The notes beneath the pieces were generated by a model. The model did not search any database and was not told the DNA's origin. It saw only the letters and a program-made list of their open reading frames with translations. Shown here piece after piece: positions 25,555-34,760 of a stretch of DNA of 64,000 nucleotides (the first letter of the stretch is position 1; each line of letters starts with the position of its first letter). A program made the translations under genes and the position numbers. Source of the DNA: Bacteroidota bacterium (GTDB lineage Bacteria > Bacteroidota > Bacteroidia > Flavobacteriales_D > Crocinitomicaceae). The DNA lies in assembly GCA_006226425.1 (NCBI GenBank), contig SBGX01000006.1, positions 186,001-250,000 on the forward strand, written 5' to 3'.

Positions 25555-28500
25555 TTTCCTTGATTTCAATGATTGGGGTTTCCGGTACCGTGACTTCTTT
25601 GGGTTTGTTTTTTAGTTGCATTAACTCATCCAACAATTGATTGGCTTCCAGAAGGATTCCGTCCTCCTTGTTCGGGTAGTGCTCAATGACAGATTTCAAA
25701 GAGTACTCTGCCTGAAAGAGGTCTTTATTGGCGAGTTGTATTTTGCTTTCTAGCATGAGCGCCTTAGCGATCCAGTAGTCGTAGCTAGGCTTCATCTGGA
25801 TTAGTTCCTTCACTTTTTTCTCTGAGCGGTCAAAATTCTCGATTTCAAAATCGATCAGGGCACTCATATACTTTGATTCTGCGGCAAAAACATTCGTTGC
25901 ATTTTTGCTTGTCCACTCCAGGGCATCCAGGGCTTTCTCCCCTTCTTTCAGATGGTAGAGGGAAATACCTTCCACAAAGCGGCTTTCAACCCGTACCGAC
26001 TGAGTCGTACCAGGGTTTTCTCTGAGCTTTTGACTGTAAGTGTAGGCATCTGACCAATTCTTCAGGAAGTAGGAAGATCGCATGATTCCCACCAGACTAT
26101 TGTAAGTGACATCCGGGCTTGAGGTGATTTGTTCCAGGACTTTGTAGTATGGAAGAGCTGCTTCATAGTCTCCCTTGTTGAACAAGTATTTCGAGGCCCG
26201 AATGGCGGATAGTTCCGTGAAGTCATTTGTTTCTTTTTCCAGCACCTGACGATACTGGATCAGGGCGAGGCTATCATGACCCTGAACGTAGTGACAGTTC
26301 CCCAGGTAGAAACGGATTTCGCTGACATATTTTCCATCAGAGAATCGACCAAGGTATTTTTCCAGTTGCGGAATAGCTTTTTGGTAATTGCTATCCAGAT
26401 AAGGCTCGACCGCCGTATTGTAGAAAAGTTCTTCCTGATCATCTGGCGTAAATTCAGCGCAGGGATAATCCTTGATGAGTGACTCAATGCGCTCGGGTTG
26501 TCCCTGAACCTTATAGATTTCAACAATTCCTTTGACGATGCGTGCGCAATTGTTTCGTTTTGTTCCGCTTTGTTCCAGAATCTTTTTATAAAGTTTTTCC
26601 GATTCGGAGTAGTTTTTTTCTTTGAAAAGAATGTCCGCCAGTTCAATTTGTGCTTCACTTAGCAGTCTGGATTTTGGGTAGTCGGCGACCAATTGATTAA
26701 AATATTGTTTGGCACGAACGTCTTCGTTTTTAAAGCGGTAACTCAAGCCGACATCATAGATGGCCTGCGCAATATAGGGGGATTTGGTGTGATTGTTTAT
26801 GAGATCAAGTAGGAAGCGGATTTTGCTATCTGTGTCATTCTGGTAACCGAATGTTTTGGCCAAATAATAAAGCGAGTGGTCCTGATGCTTGTGATTCATT
26901 CGGAGATGCTCCGAATAGTAGCGAATGGCCAGGTCGTTCTGTTTGGTTGTGTAGTAAGCATCAGCCAGTCGAACGAGCACATCGGCATGTTGGTCTTTTT
27001 CCTTTTCTCCACTTTGTTGCAGATAAAGTCGGAAATGCTCAATGGCTTCCTGGGGCTTGTCCAGCTTCAGGTAAGCGTATGCCATATTGTACATGGCGTC
27101 TCGACGCATGGAAAGGGTGGCTGAACCAGGGTTTTCCAGAAAGCTTTTGTATCCTGCTACACACAGCGCGTAATTTTTGAGCTGATAGTAGGCATCTGAA
27201 ACCCAATAGCGCGCACTGGCGGATAGTTTTGGGTCGATATCGTATTTAGAAACTTTAGAAAAAGCGTTAATGGCGGCATTGAAATTTGCTTTCCGGAAGT
27301 AGTCGGCACCCTGGTTGAAAGCAATCATTTGATAGGCTGATTTCAGACGAATATCCTTGTCCTGGATTTTGTCCAGTGAACGAAGTGCCAAAGCATAATT
27401 ATTCGTTGAGGTATAAACATTTAGCAAGTACTCATAAACTTCCTTTTTTCGATTCGAATTCGGATACCTTTTCAAGTACAGCTCCAACGCTTCAATGGCC
27501 TCGTCATAAGGATTAATGTCTAGTCGGTAGGACAGAATCGCATAGTTGTAGAGCGCGTCCTCCTGGATTTCGGGATTGATGGAAATGACAGACGCAGCTT
27601 CAAAAGCAGCGCGGGCAGAAGCGTTATTTTTGAGTTTGAGGTACGACTCGCCAATGTGATACAAGGAAATCTGCCCAATGGTATCTTTTTTCCGGGCAAT
27701 GCGGTCGAAGAGGCTAATGGCGTCCTCGTACAACGAACTTTTGTAGAGGGCATAGGCCAACTGATAATCTTCCCCTCTTGTGGTTCGCACCTTTTGGTTG
27801 TATCTGCGTAGATAAGGAACGGATTCATCATACTTTCCAAGCTCATAGTAAGCATCACCGATGAGGTGATTCATTTCGATTTGACTGCTCTCGTCCATGC
27901 CTTCGATGTATTCTGGTCCGAATTTGCAGACATCCTGATAGCGTTTCAATCGGTAAAAGATCTGAACGATATAGCGTTTGGCGATTTGTTGGAATTCATC
28001 CTTTTTGACCAGTTTTTCAAAGCCCTCCAGTGCTTCCTGGTACGCCTGCTGGTCGTAGGCAATGTGTGAGTAATAATATAAGGCTGGGGCGGCGTAACTT
28101 GAACTATCATCTTTGATTTCATAGAAAGCATTGCGAGCCCTGATCATTTCTCCTAACTCATAGTAGGATGTCCCCAATTTATAGTAGTATGCCTGTTTAG
28201 AGCGCTCATTTAGCGAGAAGACCTGAACCTGAGAAAGTTGATCAATACATCGGTGGTAGTTTTTCTTTTGAAAATAATAACCACCCAGCCGGAAGAAAAT
28301 ATCTTCTTTGTAAATGCTTTCCGGATAATTCTGATTGAAACGTTCCAACAAGCCAACTGCGTCATTGTTAAAGAGTTCAATGGCAGAAATGCCTTCATAG
28401 TACAGCGCTTTGATGTAATATGGATCGTTGGGGTCGCTTTGTTGGTTGACGTAGTTCCTGAAAGTCGTTCTGGCGGCAGAGTATTGCTGTTGTTCAAAGA

Positions 28501-28621
28501 GGTCTTCGCCCTGGAAAAAGAGGGCGTTGGGTCCGGCATATTTATTACTAGCCTGTCCGAACAGCATGTTAGCGCTGAGACAGAGAGCCAGAAAAAGGGT
28601 ATATTTTAAACAACTTTTCAT
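25547..28621 (-). CDS. Large exported TPR-repeat protein
   Basis: A 1024-residue protein with a signal peptide (cleavage near MLFGQA, residue 24) and tetratricopeptide repeats over nearly the whole length, about residues 35-990. Typical repeat cores are YYEGISAIELF, YYELGEMIRARNAFY, YKLGTSYYELG and YNMAYAYLKLDKPQEAIEHF. There is no lipobox, so it is probably a soluble or peripherally bound periplasmic scaffold. It is the first gene of a pair with an outer-membrane barrel (8-base overlap) and is divergent from an FtsE-type ATPase gene. A scaffold that recruits envelope machinery to the barrel is a plausible role. PorW/SprE of the T9SS is another long TPR protein, but that is a lipoprotein. Confidence 0.85.
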   Translation of the reverse strand: MKSCLKYTLFLALCLSANMLFGQASNKYAGPNALFFQGEDLFEQQQYSAARTTFRNYVNQQSDPNDPYYIKALYYEGISAIELFNNDAVGLLERFNQNYPESIYKEDIFFRLGGYYFQKKNYHRCIDQLSQVQVFSLNERSKQAYYYKLGTSYYELGEMIRARNAFYEIKDDSSSYAAPALYYYSHIAYDQQAYQEALEGFEKLVKKDEFQQIAKRYIVQIFYRLKRYQDVCKFGPEYIEGMDESSQIEMNHLIGDAYYELGKYDESVPYLRRYNQKVRTTRGEDYQLAYALYKSSLYEDAISLFDRIARKKDTIGQISLYHIGESYLKLKNNASARAAFEAASVISINPEIQEDALYNYAILSYRLDINPYDEAIEALELYLKRYPNSNRKKEVYEYLLNVYTSTNNYALALRSLDKIQDKDIRLKSAYQMIAFNQGADYFRKANFNAAINAFSKVSKYDIDPKLSASARYWVSDAYYQLKNYALCVAGYKSFLENPGSATLSMRRDAMYNMAYAYLKLDKPQEAIEHFRLYLQQSGEKEKDQHADVLVRLADAYYTTKQNDLAIRYYSEHLRMNHKHQDHSLYYLAKTFGYQNDTDSKIRFLLDLINNHTKSPYIAQAIYDVGLSYRFKNEDVRAKQYFNQLVADYPKSRLLSEAQIELADILFKEKNYSESEKLYKKILEQSGTKRNNCARIVKGIVEIYKVQGQPERIESLIKDYPCAEFTPDDQEELFYNTAVEPYLDSNYQKAIPQLEKYLGRFSDGKYVSEIRFYLGNCHYVQGHDSLALIQYRQVLEKETNDFTELSAIRASKYLFNKGDYEAALPYYKVLEQITSSPDVTYNSLVGIMRSSYFLKNWSDAYTYSQKLRENPGTTQSVRVESRFVEGISLYHLKEGEKALDALEWTSKNATNVFAAESKYMSALIDFEIENFDRSEKKVKELIQMKPSYDYWIAKALMLESKIQLANKDLFQAEYSLKSVIEHYPNKEDGILLEANQLLDELMQLKNKPKEVTVPETPIIEIKEND

Positions 28622-28831
28622 TCTTCGTTTCGAAGGGCTTTACTGATCAATTGGTGATGCAATAAATGAGTAAAAGTAGTTTAGAACCACTGCTCATTTT
28701 GAAGGAATTTCAAAAGTTTTAAACGGAAGAGTGTTAAGAGAAAATGAGCGGCGGAACAACTTCCTATATATATAATGGAGAACTTTACCATTGGTTAAAG
28801 AAAGTTCCTGTTTTTTATCAAATCATTGCCT
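28622..28831. promoter_or_regulatory. Divergent intergenic region between the TPR gene and ftsE
   Basis: This 210-base region must contain the promoters of both genes. No exact TAnnTTTG is visible. The nearest minus-strand match is TACTTTTA, near 28675. An AT-rich tract (TATATATATAATGG, near 28768) lies on the plus side. I see no terminator or RNA structure. Confidence 0.35.
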
Positions 28832-29575
28832 GTGGAAGCGATTATAAGTCTGAAGAATGCCCAGATATATCAACGAAACGAATTGGTGTTGAGTGAGATC
28901 AATTTCCAGCTTTCCGAGAACGAGGTGGTGTACCTGATCGGGAAAACGGGGAGTGGGAAAAGCAGTTTACTGAAGACGTTTTTCGGGGAGCTTCCATTAA
29001 AAGAAGGAGAAGGGGAAGTAAGTGGGTATAATTTGAGAAAATTAAGAAGGAAACAAGTCCCGCAGTTGAGGAGAAAGATTGGGATCGTTTTTCAGGATTT
29101 TCAGTTGTTGACTGACCGATCCGTACTAAAGAATCTTTTCTTCGTATTGAAATCTACTGGATGGAAAGACAAGGATTTAATGAAGAAGCGGGCGATGGAA
29201 GTCCTGACCATGGTGGGTCTGGAAGAAAAACAAAATGCAATGCCTTATGCCCTTTCTGGGGGTGAGCAACAGCGGGTAGCGATTGCGCGTGCCTTGTTGA
29301 ATAAACCGGAATTGATTTTAGCCGATGAGCCAACCGGAAACCTGGATCCGGAAACATCCGAAGAAATCATGCGAATTTTAATTGCCTCCGCCAGAGAATC
29401 AAGAGCAGCTGTGGTAATGGCCACACATGATATGGGCATGGTGGAAAAGTTTCCAGGGCGTATTTTGCGAGTGCAGGATAAATCCCTCAAAGAGGTGGGG
29501 CACCTCAATGATTTCAACCCCTTCAATACCTTTTTAGGCTCTGATAGTTCTGGTCCCGATCAGACGGATCACTAA
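28832..29575 (+). CDS. ftsE: FtsE-type cell-division ABC transporter ATPase
   Basis: A 247-residue ABC ATPase. Walker A is GKTGSGKSS (about residues 37-45), the signature is [19 protein letters not shown] (about 141-159), Walker B is [12 protein letters not shown], and the H-loop is ATHD. FtsE with FtsX controls murein hydrolases at the division site. Here ftsX is not adjacent. No ATG precedes the conserved region; GTG 28832 gives the best alignment with family N termini, and a TTG at 28826 adds two residues. The stop codon overlaps the gcvP stop on the other strand by 3 bases. It is divergent from the TPR/barrel pair. Confidence 0.85.
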   Translation: MEAIISLKNAQIYQRNELVLSEINFQLSENEVVYLIGKTGSGKSSLLKTFFGELPLKEGEGEVSGYNLRKLRRKQVPQLRRKIGIVFQDFQLLTDRSVLKNLFFVLKSTGWKDKDLMKKRAMEVLTMVGLEEKQNAMPYALSGGEQQRVAIARALLNKPELILADEPTGNLDPETSEEIMRILIASARESRAAVVMATHDMGMVEKFPGRILRVQDKSLKEVGHLNDFNPFNTFLGSDSSGPDQTDH

Positions 29576-32436
29576 ACTTCAGCTGGTTCTGAATACGATT
29601 CGATGCTTGGACAACTACAGATCAGGTTTCGATCGCCATACGCGTTATCCACTCTTCGTACTGGAACCCAATACTTGAACTCTTTTAGATATTCGACCGG
29701 ATATACAGCCTCTTTCGGGGTATATGGATAGTTCCAGTTCTGATTAATGATACAATCTGCCGTATGCGGTGCGTTTTTCAGCAGGTTGTTCTCCTTGTCT
29801 GCGTGTCCCTTTTCAATATCAGCGATTTCCTGACGAATTTTGATCATCGCTTCAATGAAACGATCCAATTCGTCTTTGTCTTCACTTTCTGTTGGTTCAA
29901 TCATCAGGGTACCTGCAACCGGGAAAGAAACAGTCGGTGCATGGAAACCGAAATCAATCAGTCGCTTGGCAATGTCTGCCACTTCAACATCCGCCGTTTT
30001 CTTAAACTCTCTGCAATCCAGAATTAATTCATGGGCTACCGTATGGTTTTTACCAGTATAAAGCACCGGATAATGGCCTTTTAGACAACTCGCAATATAA
30101 TTGGCGTTCAGAATGGCATTTTCAGTGGATTCTCTCAAGCCTTTGGCGCCGAGCATTTTAATGTATCCGTACGAAATCAATAGGATTAAGGCACTACCAT
30201 AAGGGGCGGCTGAGACAGCGTGAATAGCTTGTTCTCCACCTGCCTGAACAATAGGGTTGCCCGGGAGGAAAGGGGCAAGGTGTTTAGCGACACCAATCGG
30301 TCCCATACCTGGTCCACCACCTCCGTGTGGAATGGCAAAAGTTTTGTGTAGGTTCAGGTGACAAACATCAGCTCCAATGTTCCCGGGATTTGTCAATCCA
30401 ACCTGTGCGTTCATATTTGCACCATCCATATAAACCTGTCCTCCGTTTTCATGAATGATTGAGGTAATTTCCTGAATACGCTCTTCGTAAACGCCATGAG
30501 TGGAAGGATAAGTAACCATCAGACCACCTAAGGTGTCTTTCAGTTCTTCCGCTTTCTGACGAAGTTCTTCCACGTCGATATTCCCCTGGTCGTCACAACC
30601 TGTTACGACTACCTCAAATCCTGCCATGACAGCGGAAGCGGGGTTCGTTCCGTGTGCGGAAGAAGGAATGATCATGTGCTTGCGTTGCTTGTCTCCCCTT
30701 GACTCATGATAAGCTTTTATGACCATTAAACCGGCATATTCTCCCTGGGCTCCTGAGTTTGGTTGCAGCGACATTGCTGCAAAGCCAGTCGATTCACAAA
30801 GGTCTTTTTCCAATTCTCTGAACATCGCATGATAACCTTGTGCCTGCTCAAGTGGAGCAAAAGGATGCAGGTTGGCAAAATTCGGACTGGTGATAGGAAT
30901 CAATTCACTTGCTGCATTGAGTTTCATAGTGCAGGATCCAAGTGGGATCATACTGTGTACAAGCGATAAATCTTTGTTTTCCAGCCGCTTGAGGTAACGC
31001 ATCATTTGAGATTCCGAATGATGGGAGTTAAACACTGGATGCGTCAAAATTTGATCTTTTCGAAGTTCGTTTTCCTTCAAGGAGGCAGTTCTAACAACTT
31101 CGGCGCTCTTACCAGTTAGTTCACTGAATACAGCGATTAGTCTTTCCAGTTCATCAGCGCTTCCCGATTCTCCAAAGCTGATCGTGAACTCTTTTTCGTT
31201 CAGGTAGTTCAGGTTGATCTCCGCCTTTTCAGCCAGTGATTTTAACTGGGAAGTGGAAAGACCATCAGGAAGTTCCAGGCAAATAGTATCGAAATAGAGA
31301 TCATGTTGCAAACGCAGCCCTAATTTTACCAGGGCATCAGCTGCGCTTGCGGCTTTTTCATGAATGGAAAGGGCAATATTTTTGAGTCCTTCAGGACCGT
31401 GATATACGGCGTACATACTTGCCATAACAGCCAATAAAGCCTGTGCTGTACAAATGTTTGAAGTGGCACGGTCACGCTTAATATGCTGCTCCCGCGTTTG
31501 CAAGGCCATTCTCAAGGCAACTTTTCCGTCGGCATCTTTAGATACTCCGATAATTCTTCCTGGAATATGACGTTTATAATCTTCTTTGCAGGCGAAGTAG
31601 GCGGCATGTGGACCTCCATAGCCCATTGGCACACCAAATCGTTGGGAAGAACCTAATACGACATCTGCTCCCAAAGATCCGGGAGAAGGTAACAACACAA
31701 GCGCCATAATATCGGCTGCTACAGCAACCTTGATGTCTTTTTCAGCGAGTCGACTGATGAAGCTTGAAATATCTTTGATGCGACCGTTTTTGTCTGGATA
31801 CTGAATAAGTGCTCCGAAGAAATCTTCACTGGCTTCAAAATTTTCAGGGTTCCCAATAACGAGTTCAATACCCAAATTTGCAGCTCGTCCGGCAACGACG
31901 TCAATCGTTTGCGGGAAAGCAAATTCAGAGATAAAGAAGCGGTTTACACCAGCTTTAACAGCTTGTCTGGAACGGGCATTGAAAAACATGATCATGGCTT
32001 CCGCGGCTGCAGTTCCTTCGTCTAACAGGGAAGCATTGGCGATTTCCATTCCAGTTAAATCCAAAATCATCGTTTGGAAATTCAGTAGAGCTTCGAGTCG
32101 TCCCTGTGAAATTTCTGCCTGATAGGGGGTGTAAGCCGTATACCAACCCGGATTTTCCAATACATTTCTCAAAATAACGGGCGGGACGATCGTCTCAGAG
32201 TAGCCCAGGCCGATATACGATTTGAAAACACGGTTTTGATCACCCAGTTTCTGAACGTGGTTCAGGTAGCTTTCTTCGCTCATAGCGTCTGAAATCTGCA
32301 ACTCATTACCCAACCTGATATGAGCAGGGATTGTTTGGTCGATTAGGGTTTTGATAGAGTCCATTCCAATTCGCTGTAGCATTTGTTCTTGCTGACTTTG
32401 ATTGGACCCAATGTGTCTGTCTGAAAATCCGGTCAT
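29572..32436 (-). CDS. gcvP: Glycine dehydrogenase (decarboxylating), glycine cleavage P protein
   Basis: A full-length 954-residue P protein, the PLP enzyme that decarboxylates glycine and passes the aminomethyl group to the lipoyl H protein. The N-terminal half has RHIGSN and YTPYQAEISQGRLEALLNFQ, and the C-terminal half has the PLP lysine Lys698 in HLNLHKTFAIPHGGGGPG. It is the single-chain form, with both halves fused, as in E. coli and most Bacteroidota. The gene stands alone, and gcvT and gcvH are not nearby. It has a clear TAnnTTTG promoter and converges with ftsE, with overlapping stops. Confidence 0.97.
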   Translation of the reverse strand: MTGFSDRHIGSNQSQQEQMLQRIGMDSIKTLIDQTIPAHIRLGNELQISDAMSEESYLNHVQKLGDQNRVFKSYIGLGYSETIVPPVILRNVLENPGWYTAYTPYQAEISQGRLEALLNFQTMILDLTGMEIANASLLDEGTAAAEAMIMFFNARSRQAVKAGVNRFFISEFAFPQTIDVVAGRAANLGIELVIGNPENFEASEDFFGALIQYPDKNGRIKDISSFISRLAEKDIKVAVAADIMALVLLPSPGSLGADVVLGSSQRFGVPMGYGGPHAAYFACKEDYKRHIPGRIIGVSKDADGKVALRMALQTREQHIKRDRATSNICTAQALLAVMASMYAVYHGPEGLKNIALSIHEKAASAADALVKLGLRLQHDLYFDTICLELPDGLSTSQLKSLAEKAEINLNYLNEKEFTISFGESGSADELERLIAVFSELTGKSAEVVRTASLKENELRKDQILTHPVFNSHHSESQMMRYLKRLENKDLSLVHSMIPLGSCTMKLNAASELIPITSPNFANLHPFAPLEQAQGYHAMFRELEKDLCESTGFAAMSLQPNSGAQGEYAGLMVIKAYHESRGDKQRKHMIIPSSAHGTNPASAVMAGFEVVVTGCDDQGNIDVEELRQKAEELKDTLGGLMVTYPSTHGVYEERIQEITSIIHENGGQVYMDGANMNAQVGLTNPGNIGADVCHLNLHKTFAIPHGGGGPGMGPIGVAKHLAPFLPGNPIVQAGGEQAIHAVSAAPYGSALILLISYGYIKMLGAKGLRESTENAILNANYIASCLKGHYPVLYTGKNHTVAHELILDCREFKKTADVEVADIAKRLIDFGFHAPTVSFPVAGTLMIEPTESEDKDELDRFIEAMIKIRQEIADIEKGHADKENNLLKNAPHTADCIINQNWNYPYTPKEAVYPVEYLKEFKYWVPVRRVDNAYGDRNLICSCPSIESYSEPAEV

Positions 32437-32459
32437 CTTTTCTCGAAATGAATTTCCTG

Positions 32460-32467
32460 CAAAGGTA
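32460..32467 (-). promoter_or_regulatory. gcvP promoter -7 element
   Basis: TACCTTTG on the minus strand matches TAnnTTTG exactly, 24 bases before the ATG. I see no glycine riboswitch structure in this short leader. Confidence 0.6.
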
Positions 32468-32581
32468 CTGAATTTGTAGGAAGGAAGTATTCAAAAAGAG
32501 TCTGAGCGGACAAAAAAAATAAAATTAACGAGGTGCATGAGCTTTTCCCCCGCCAGTCCTGTGTTTAAACGCAAATTCTTT

Positions 32582-32589
32582 TAACTTTG
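32582..32589 (+). promoter_or_regulatory. yebC operon promoter -7 element
   Basis: TAACTTTG matches TAnnTTTG exactly and includes the in-frame TTG at 32587, which supports the ATG at 32614. Confidence 0.6.
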
Positions 32590-32613
32590 TGTAGCAAATT
32601 GAGTCGACAATTT

Positions 32614-33324
32614 ATGGGAAGAGCATTTGAATACCGAAGAGCAGCAAAAGAGAAGCGCTGGGACAAAATGTCCAAGTTATTTCCGAAACTGGGAAAAGCC
32701 ATTACACTGGCAGCCAAAGAAGGCGGAGATGATCCGACGATGAATGCCAAATTGAGAACCGCTATCCAGAATGCGAAGGCAGAAAATATGCCGAAGGATA
32801 ATATTGAAAGTGCCATCAAGAGAGCGACTCAGAAGGATTTTGCGAACTTTTCGGAGATGAATTATGAAGGAAAAGGGCCGCATGGTGTGTTAGTGTATGT
32901 GGAATGTGCGACAGATAATCCAACGAGGACAGTGGCAAATGTGAAGTCCTATTTCAATAAGGCGGGGGGGCAGGTGGTTCCAAATGGATCCCTGGAATTT
33001 ATGTTTTCCAGAAAGTCCGTGTTTGAAATTCAGGCCGGAGAAGACCTGGATATGGAAGAATTGGAATTCAGCCTCATAGATGCCGGATGTGAAGAAATCG
33101 AACGGATTGAAGACACTATTTTTGTTTATGGAGACTATACAGCCTTTGGTACGCTGGCTCAGGAAATAGAAAATCTGGGATTGGAAGTGCTTAAGTCAAA
33201 CCTACAACGTATTCCGACTTCACCAGTAGAATATACAGAAGAACAGTTGGTGGAAATTGAAAAAATGTTGGATAAAATTGAGGAAGACGACGATATTCAG
33301 CAGGTTTTTACCAACATTGCATAG
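32614..33324 (+). CDS. yebC: YebC/PmpR family protein
   Basis: A 236-residue member of the YebC family. It opens [19 protein letters not shown], the variant seen in Bacteroidota, where most bacteria have MAGHSKW. The conserved core includes [17 protein letters not shown] and the [29 protein letters not shown] stretch. The family was described as transcriptional regulators, and later work links it to translation of proline-rich stretches by ribosome binding. A run of seven G at 32964-32970 encodes AGG. It leads a four-gene operon with the RDD protein, rsmI and an oxidoreductase. Confidence 0.93.
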   Translation: MGRAFEYRRAAKEKRWDKMSKLFPKLGKAITLAAKEGGDDPTMNAKLRTAIQNAKAENMPKDNIESAIKRATQKDFANFSEMNYEGKGPHGVLVYVECATDNPTRTVANVKSYFNKAGGQVVPNGSLEFMFSRKSVFEIQAGEDLDMEELEFSLIDAGCEEIERIEDTIFVYGDYTAFGTLAQEIENLGLEVLKSNLQRIPTSPVEYTEEQLVEIEKMLDKIEEDDDIQQVFTNIA

Positions 33325-33343
33325 AAAAGGAAGCTAAAACGAG

Positions 33344-34081
33344 ATGAAGAGCATCGAATTCACAACAGCCCAGCACGTTAAGATCGAGTATGAGATTGCC
33401 TCGACCGGTCAGCGGGTTGCTGCTTCGATCATTGATTTATTTGCTTTCTTCATCTACTTCCTGATCCTTAGTTTTTCGTTGGGACGATCCTTGTTTCAGT
33501 TCGACTATGGGACCGGCCAGTTCTTGATTCTGTTACTGCTTCGCCTTCCCTGGGTCTTTTACAGCCCGGTGATCGAGTACTTGACTCGCGGACAAAGTCT
33601 TGGAAAGTTTACTTTGGGAATCCGGGTAGTAAAAATCTCTGGAGAGAATGCGGGTTTGAGGGAGTATTTTACGCGCTGGATTTTTCGGGTGGTGGATATC
33701 TGGTTCGGTTTTGGATTTTTGGCGATCCTGTTTTCAAGTACTTCCGAAAGAGGTCAACGATTGGGTGACACCATGGCCAATACCATTGTGATTCGCAAGA
33801 AAAGCAGTCGGCAGTACAACTTGAAAAATGTACTTGGAATAAAAAACACGGAAACGCATCAAACGACCTATCAGGAGGTAATTCGCTTCACGGATGAGGA
33901 CATGATGTTGATCAAAAAAACCCTTCAACGATTGGAAAGACACCCATCCAGAGAAACCAAACAATTTGCAATCGACCTGGCGAATAAAACGGCTGAACAC
34001 ATGGGCCTGGAGGCTACACCGGACAAAAAGGTCGCTTTCTTACGGACGGTGTTACTCGATTACGTTGTACTAACCCGCTAA
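33344..34081 (+). CDS. RDD family membrane protein
   Basis: A 245-residue protein with the RDD signature TGQRVAASIIDLFAFFIYF near residue 25, about three transmembrane segments in residues 28-140, and the LGKFTLGIRVV motif. A 100-residue hydrophilic cytoplasmic tail follows. RDD proteins have been linked to ion transport, but the family is poorly characterised. It starts 19 bases after yebC and ends 4 bases before rsmI, so it is in the same operon. The function remains unknown. Confidence 0.85.
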   Translation: MKSIEFTTAQHVKIEYEIASTGQRVAASIIDLFAFFIYFLILSFSLGRSLFQFDYGTGQFLILLLLRLPWVFYSPVIEYLTRGQSLGKFTLGIRVVKISGENAGLREYFTRWIFRVVDIWFGFGFLAILFSSTSERGQRLGDTMANTIVIRKKSSRQYNLKNVLGIKNTETHQTTYQEVIRFTDEDMMLIKKTLQRLERHPSRETKQFAIDLANKTAEHMGLEATPDKKVAFLRTVLLDYVVLTR

Positions 34082-34085
34082 TTAA

Positions 34086-34760
34086 ATGGCTGAATTGATA
34101 CTTGTGCCTACTCCAATAGGCAACCTGGAGGATATTACCTTGCGTTCTATCCGGATGCTGAAGGAAGCAGACTTTGTGTTTGCGGAAGACACCCGGGTAA
34201 CCAGGCGTCTGTTGAATCATTTGGAAATTGAACAGCAGTTGCTGGCATTTCACGCGCATAATGAGCACAAAATACTTGCCTCGGCCGTGGAAAAGATCAA
34301 AACTGCCAGACAGGTGGTTCTTGTTTCAGATGCCGGGACACCTGGAGTTTCAGATCCCGGTTTTTTGTTGGTGCGAGCTTGTTTGGAAGCAGGAATTCAG
34401 GTGACATGTTTACCAGGACCAGCAGCGTTGATTCCGGCGTTGGTTGGAAGTGGCTTTCCCTGTGACCGATTCTGTTTTGAAGGTTTTCTTCCGCATAAGA
34501 AAGGGAGACAAAGTCGTTTGAAGGCGCTGGCCGAGGAAGAAAGAACGGTTGTTTTGTATGAATCTCCACATCGCCTGGTGAAATGTTTGGCGCAAATTGA
34601 GGAATTTTTTGATCCGGAGCGAGAAGTATGTGTTTGTCGGGAACTGAGTAAAATGCACGAGGAATATCGTCGAGGACCAGTTTCGGAAGTCAAAAAACAC
34701 TATGAGGAACATGCTCCCAAAGGGGAAATTGTAGTAGTAATACAGGGAAAAACAAAATGA
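34086..34760 (+). CDS. rsmI: 16S rRNA (cytidine1402-2'-O)-methyltransferase
   Basis: A 224-residue SAM-dependent methyltransferase that modifies C1402 in the decoding centre of 16S rRNA together with RsmH. The N-terminal LVPTPIGNLEDITLRSIRML, then FAEDTRVTRRLLNHL, and LVSDAGTPGVSDPGFLLV are RsmI signatures. It starts 4 bases after the RDD gene and overlaps the next gene by 4 bases. The length is somewhat short (E. coli RsmI is about 286), as it lacks the C-terminal extension. Some Bacteroidota members have this short form. Confidence 0.93.
   Translation: MAELILVPTPIGNLEDITLRSIRMLKEADFVFAEDTRVTRRLLNHLEIEQQLLAFHAHNEHKILASAVEKIKTARQVVLVSDAGTPGVSDPGFLLVRACLEAGIQVTCLPGPAALIPALVGSGFPCDRFCFEGFLPHKKGRQSRLKALAEEERTVVLYESPHRLVKCLAQIEEFFDPEREVCVCRELSKMHEEYRRGPVSEVKKHYEEHAPKGEIVVVIQGKTK

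Noticed and set aside
29572-32436. A glycine riboswitch upstream of gcvP
   Set aside because: The leader between the -7 element and the ATG is only about 15 bases, too short for a glycine aptamer.
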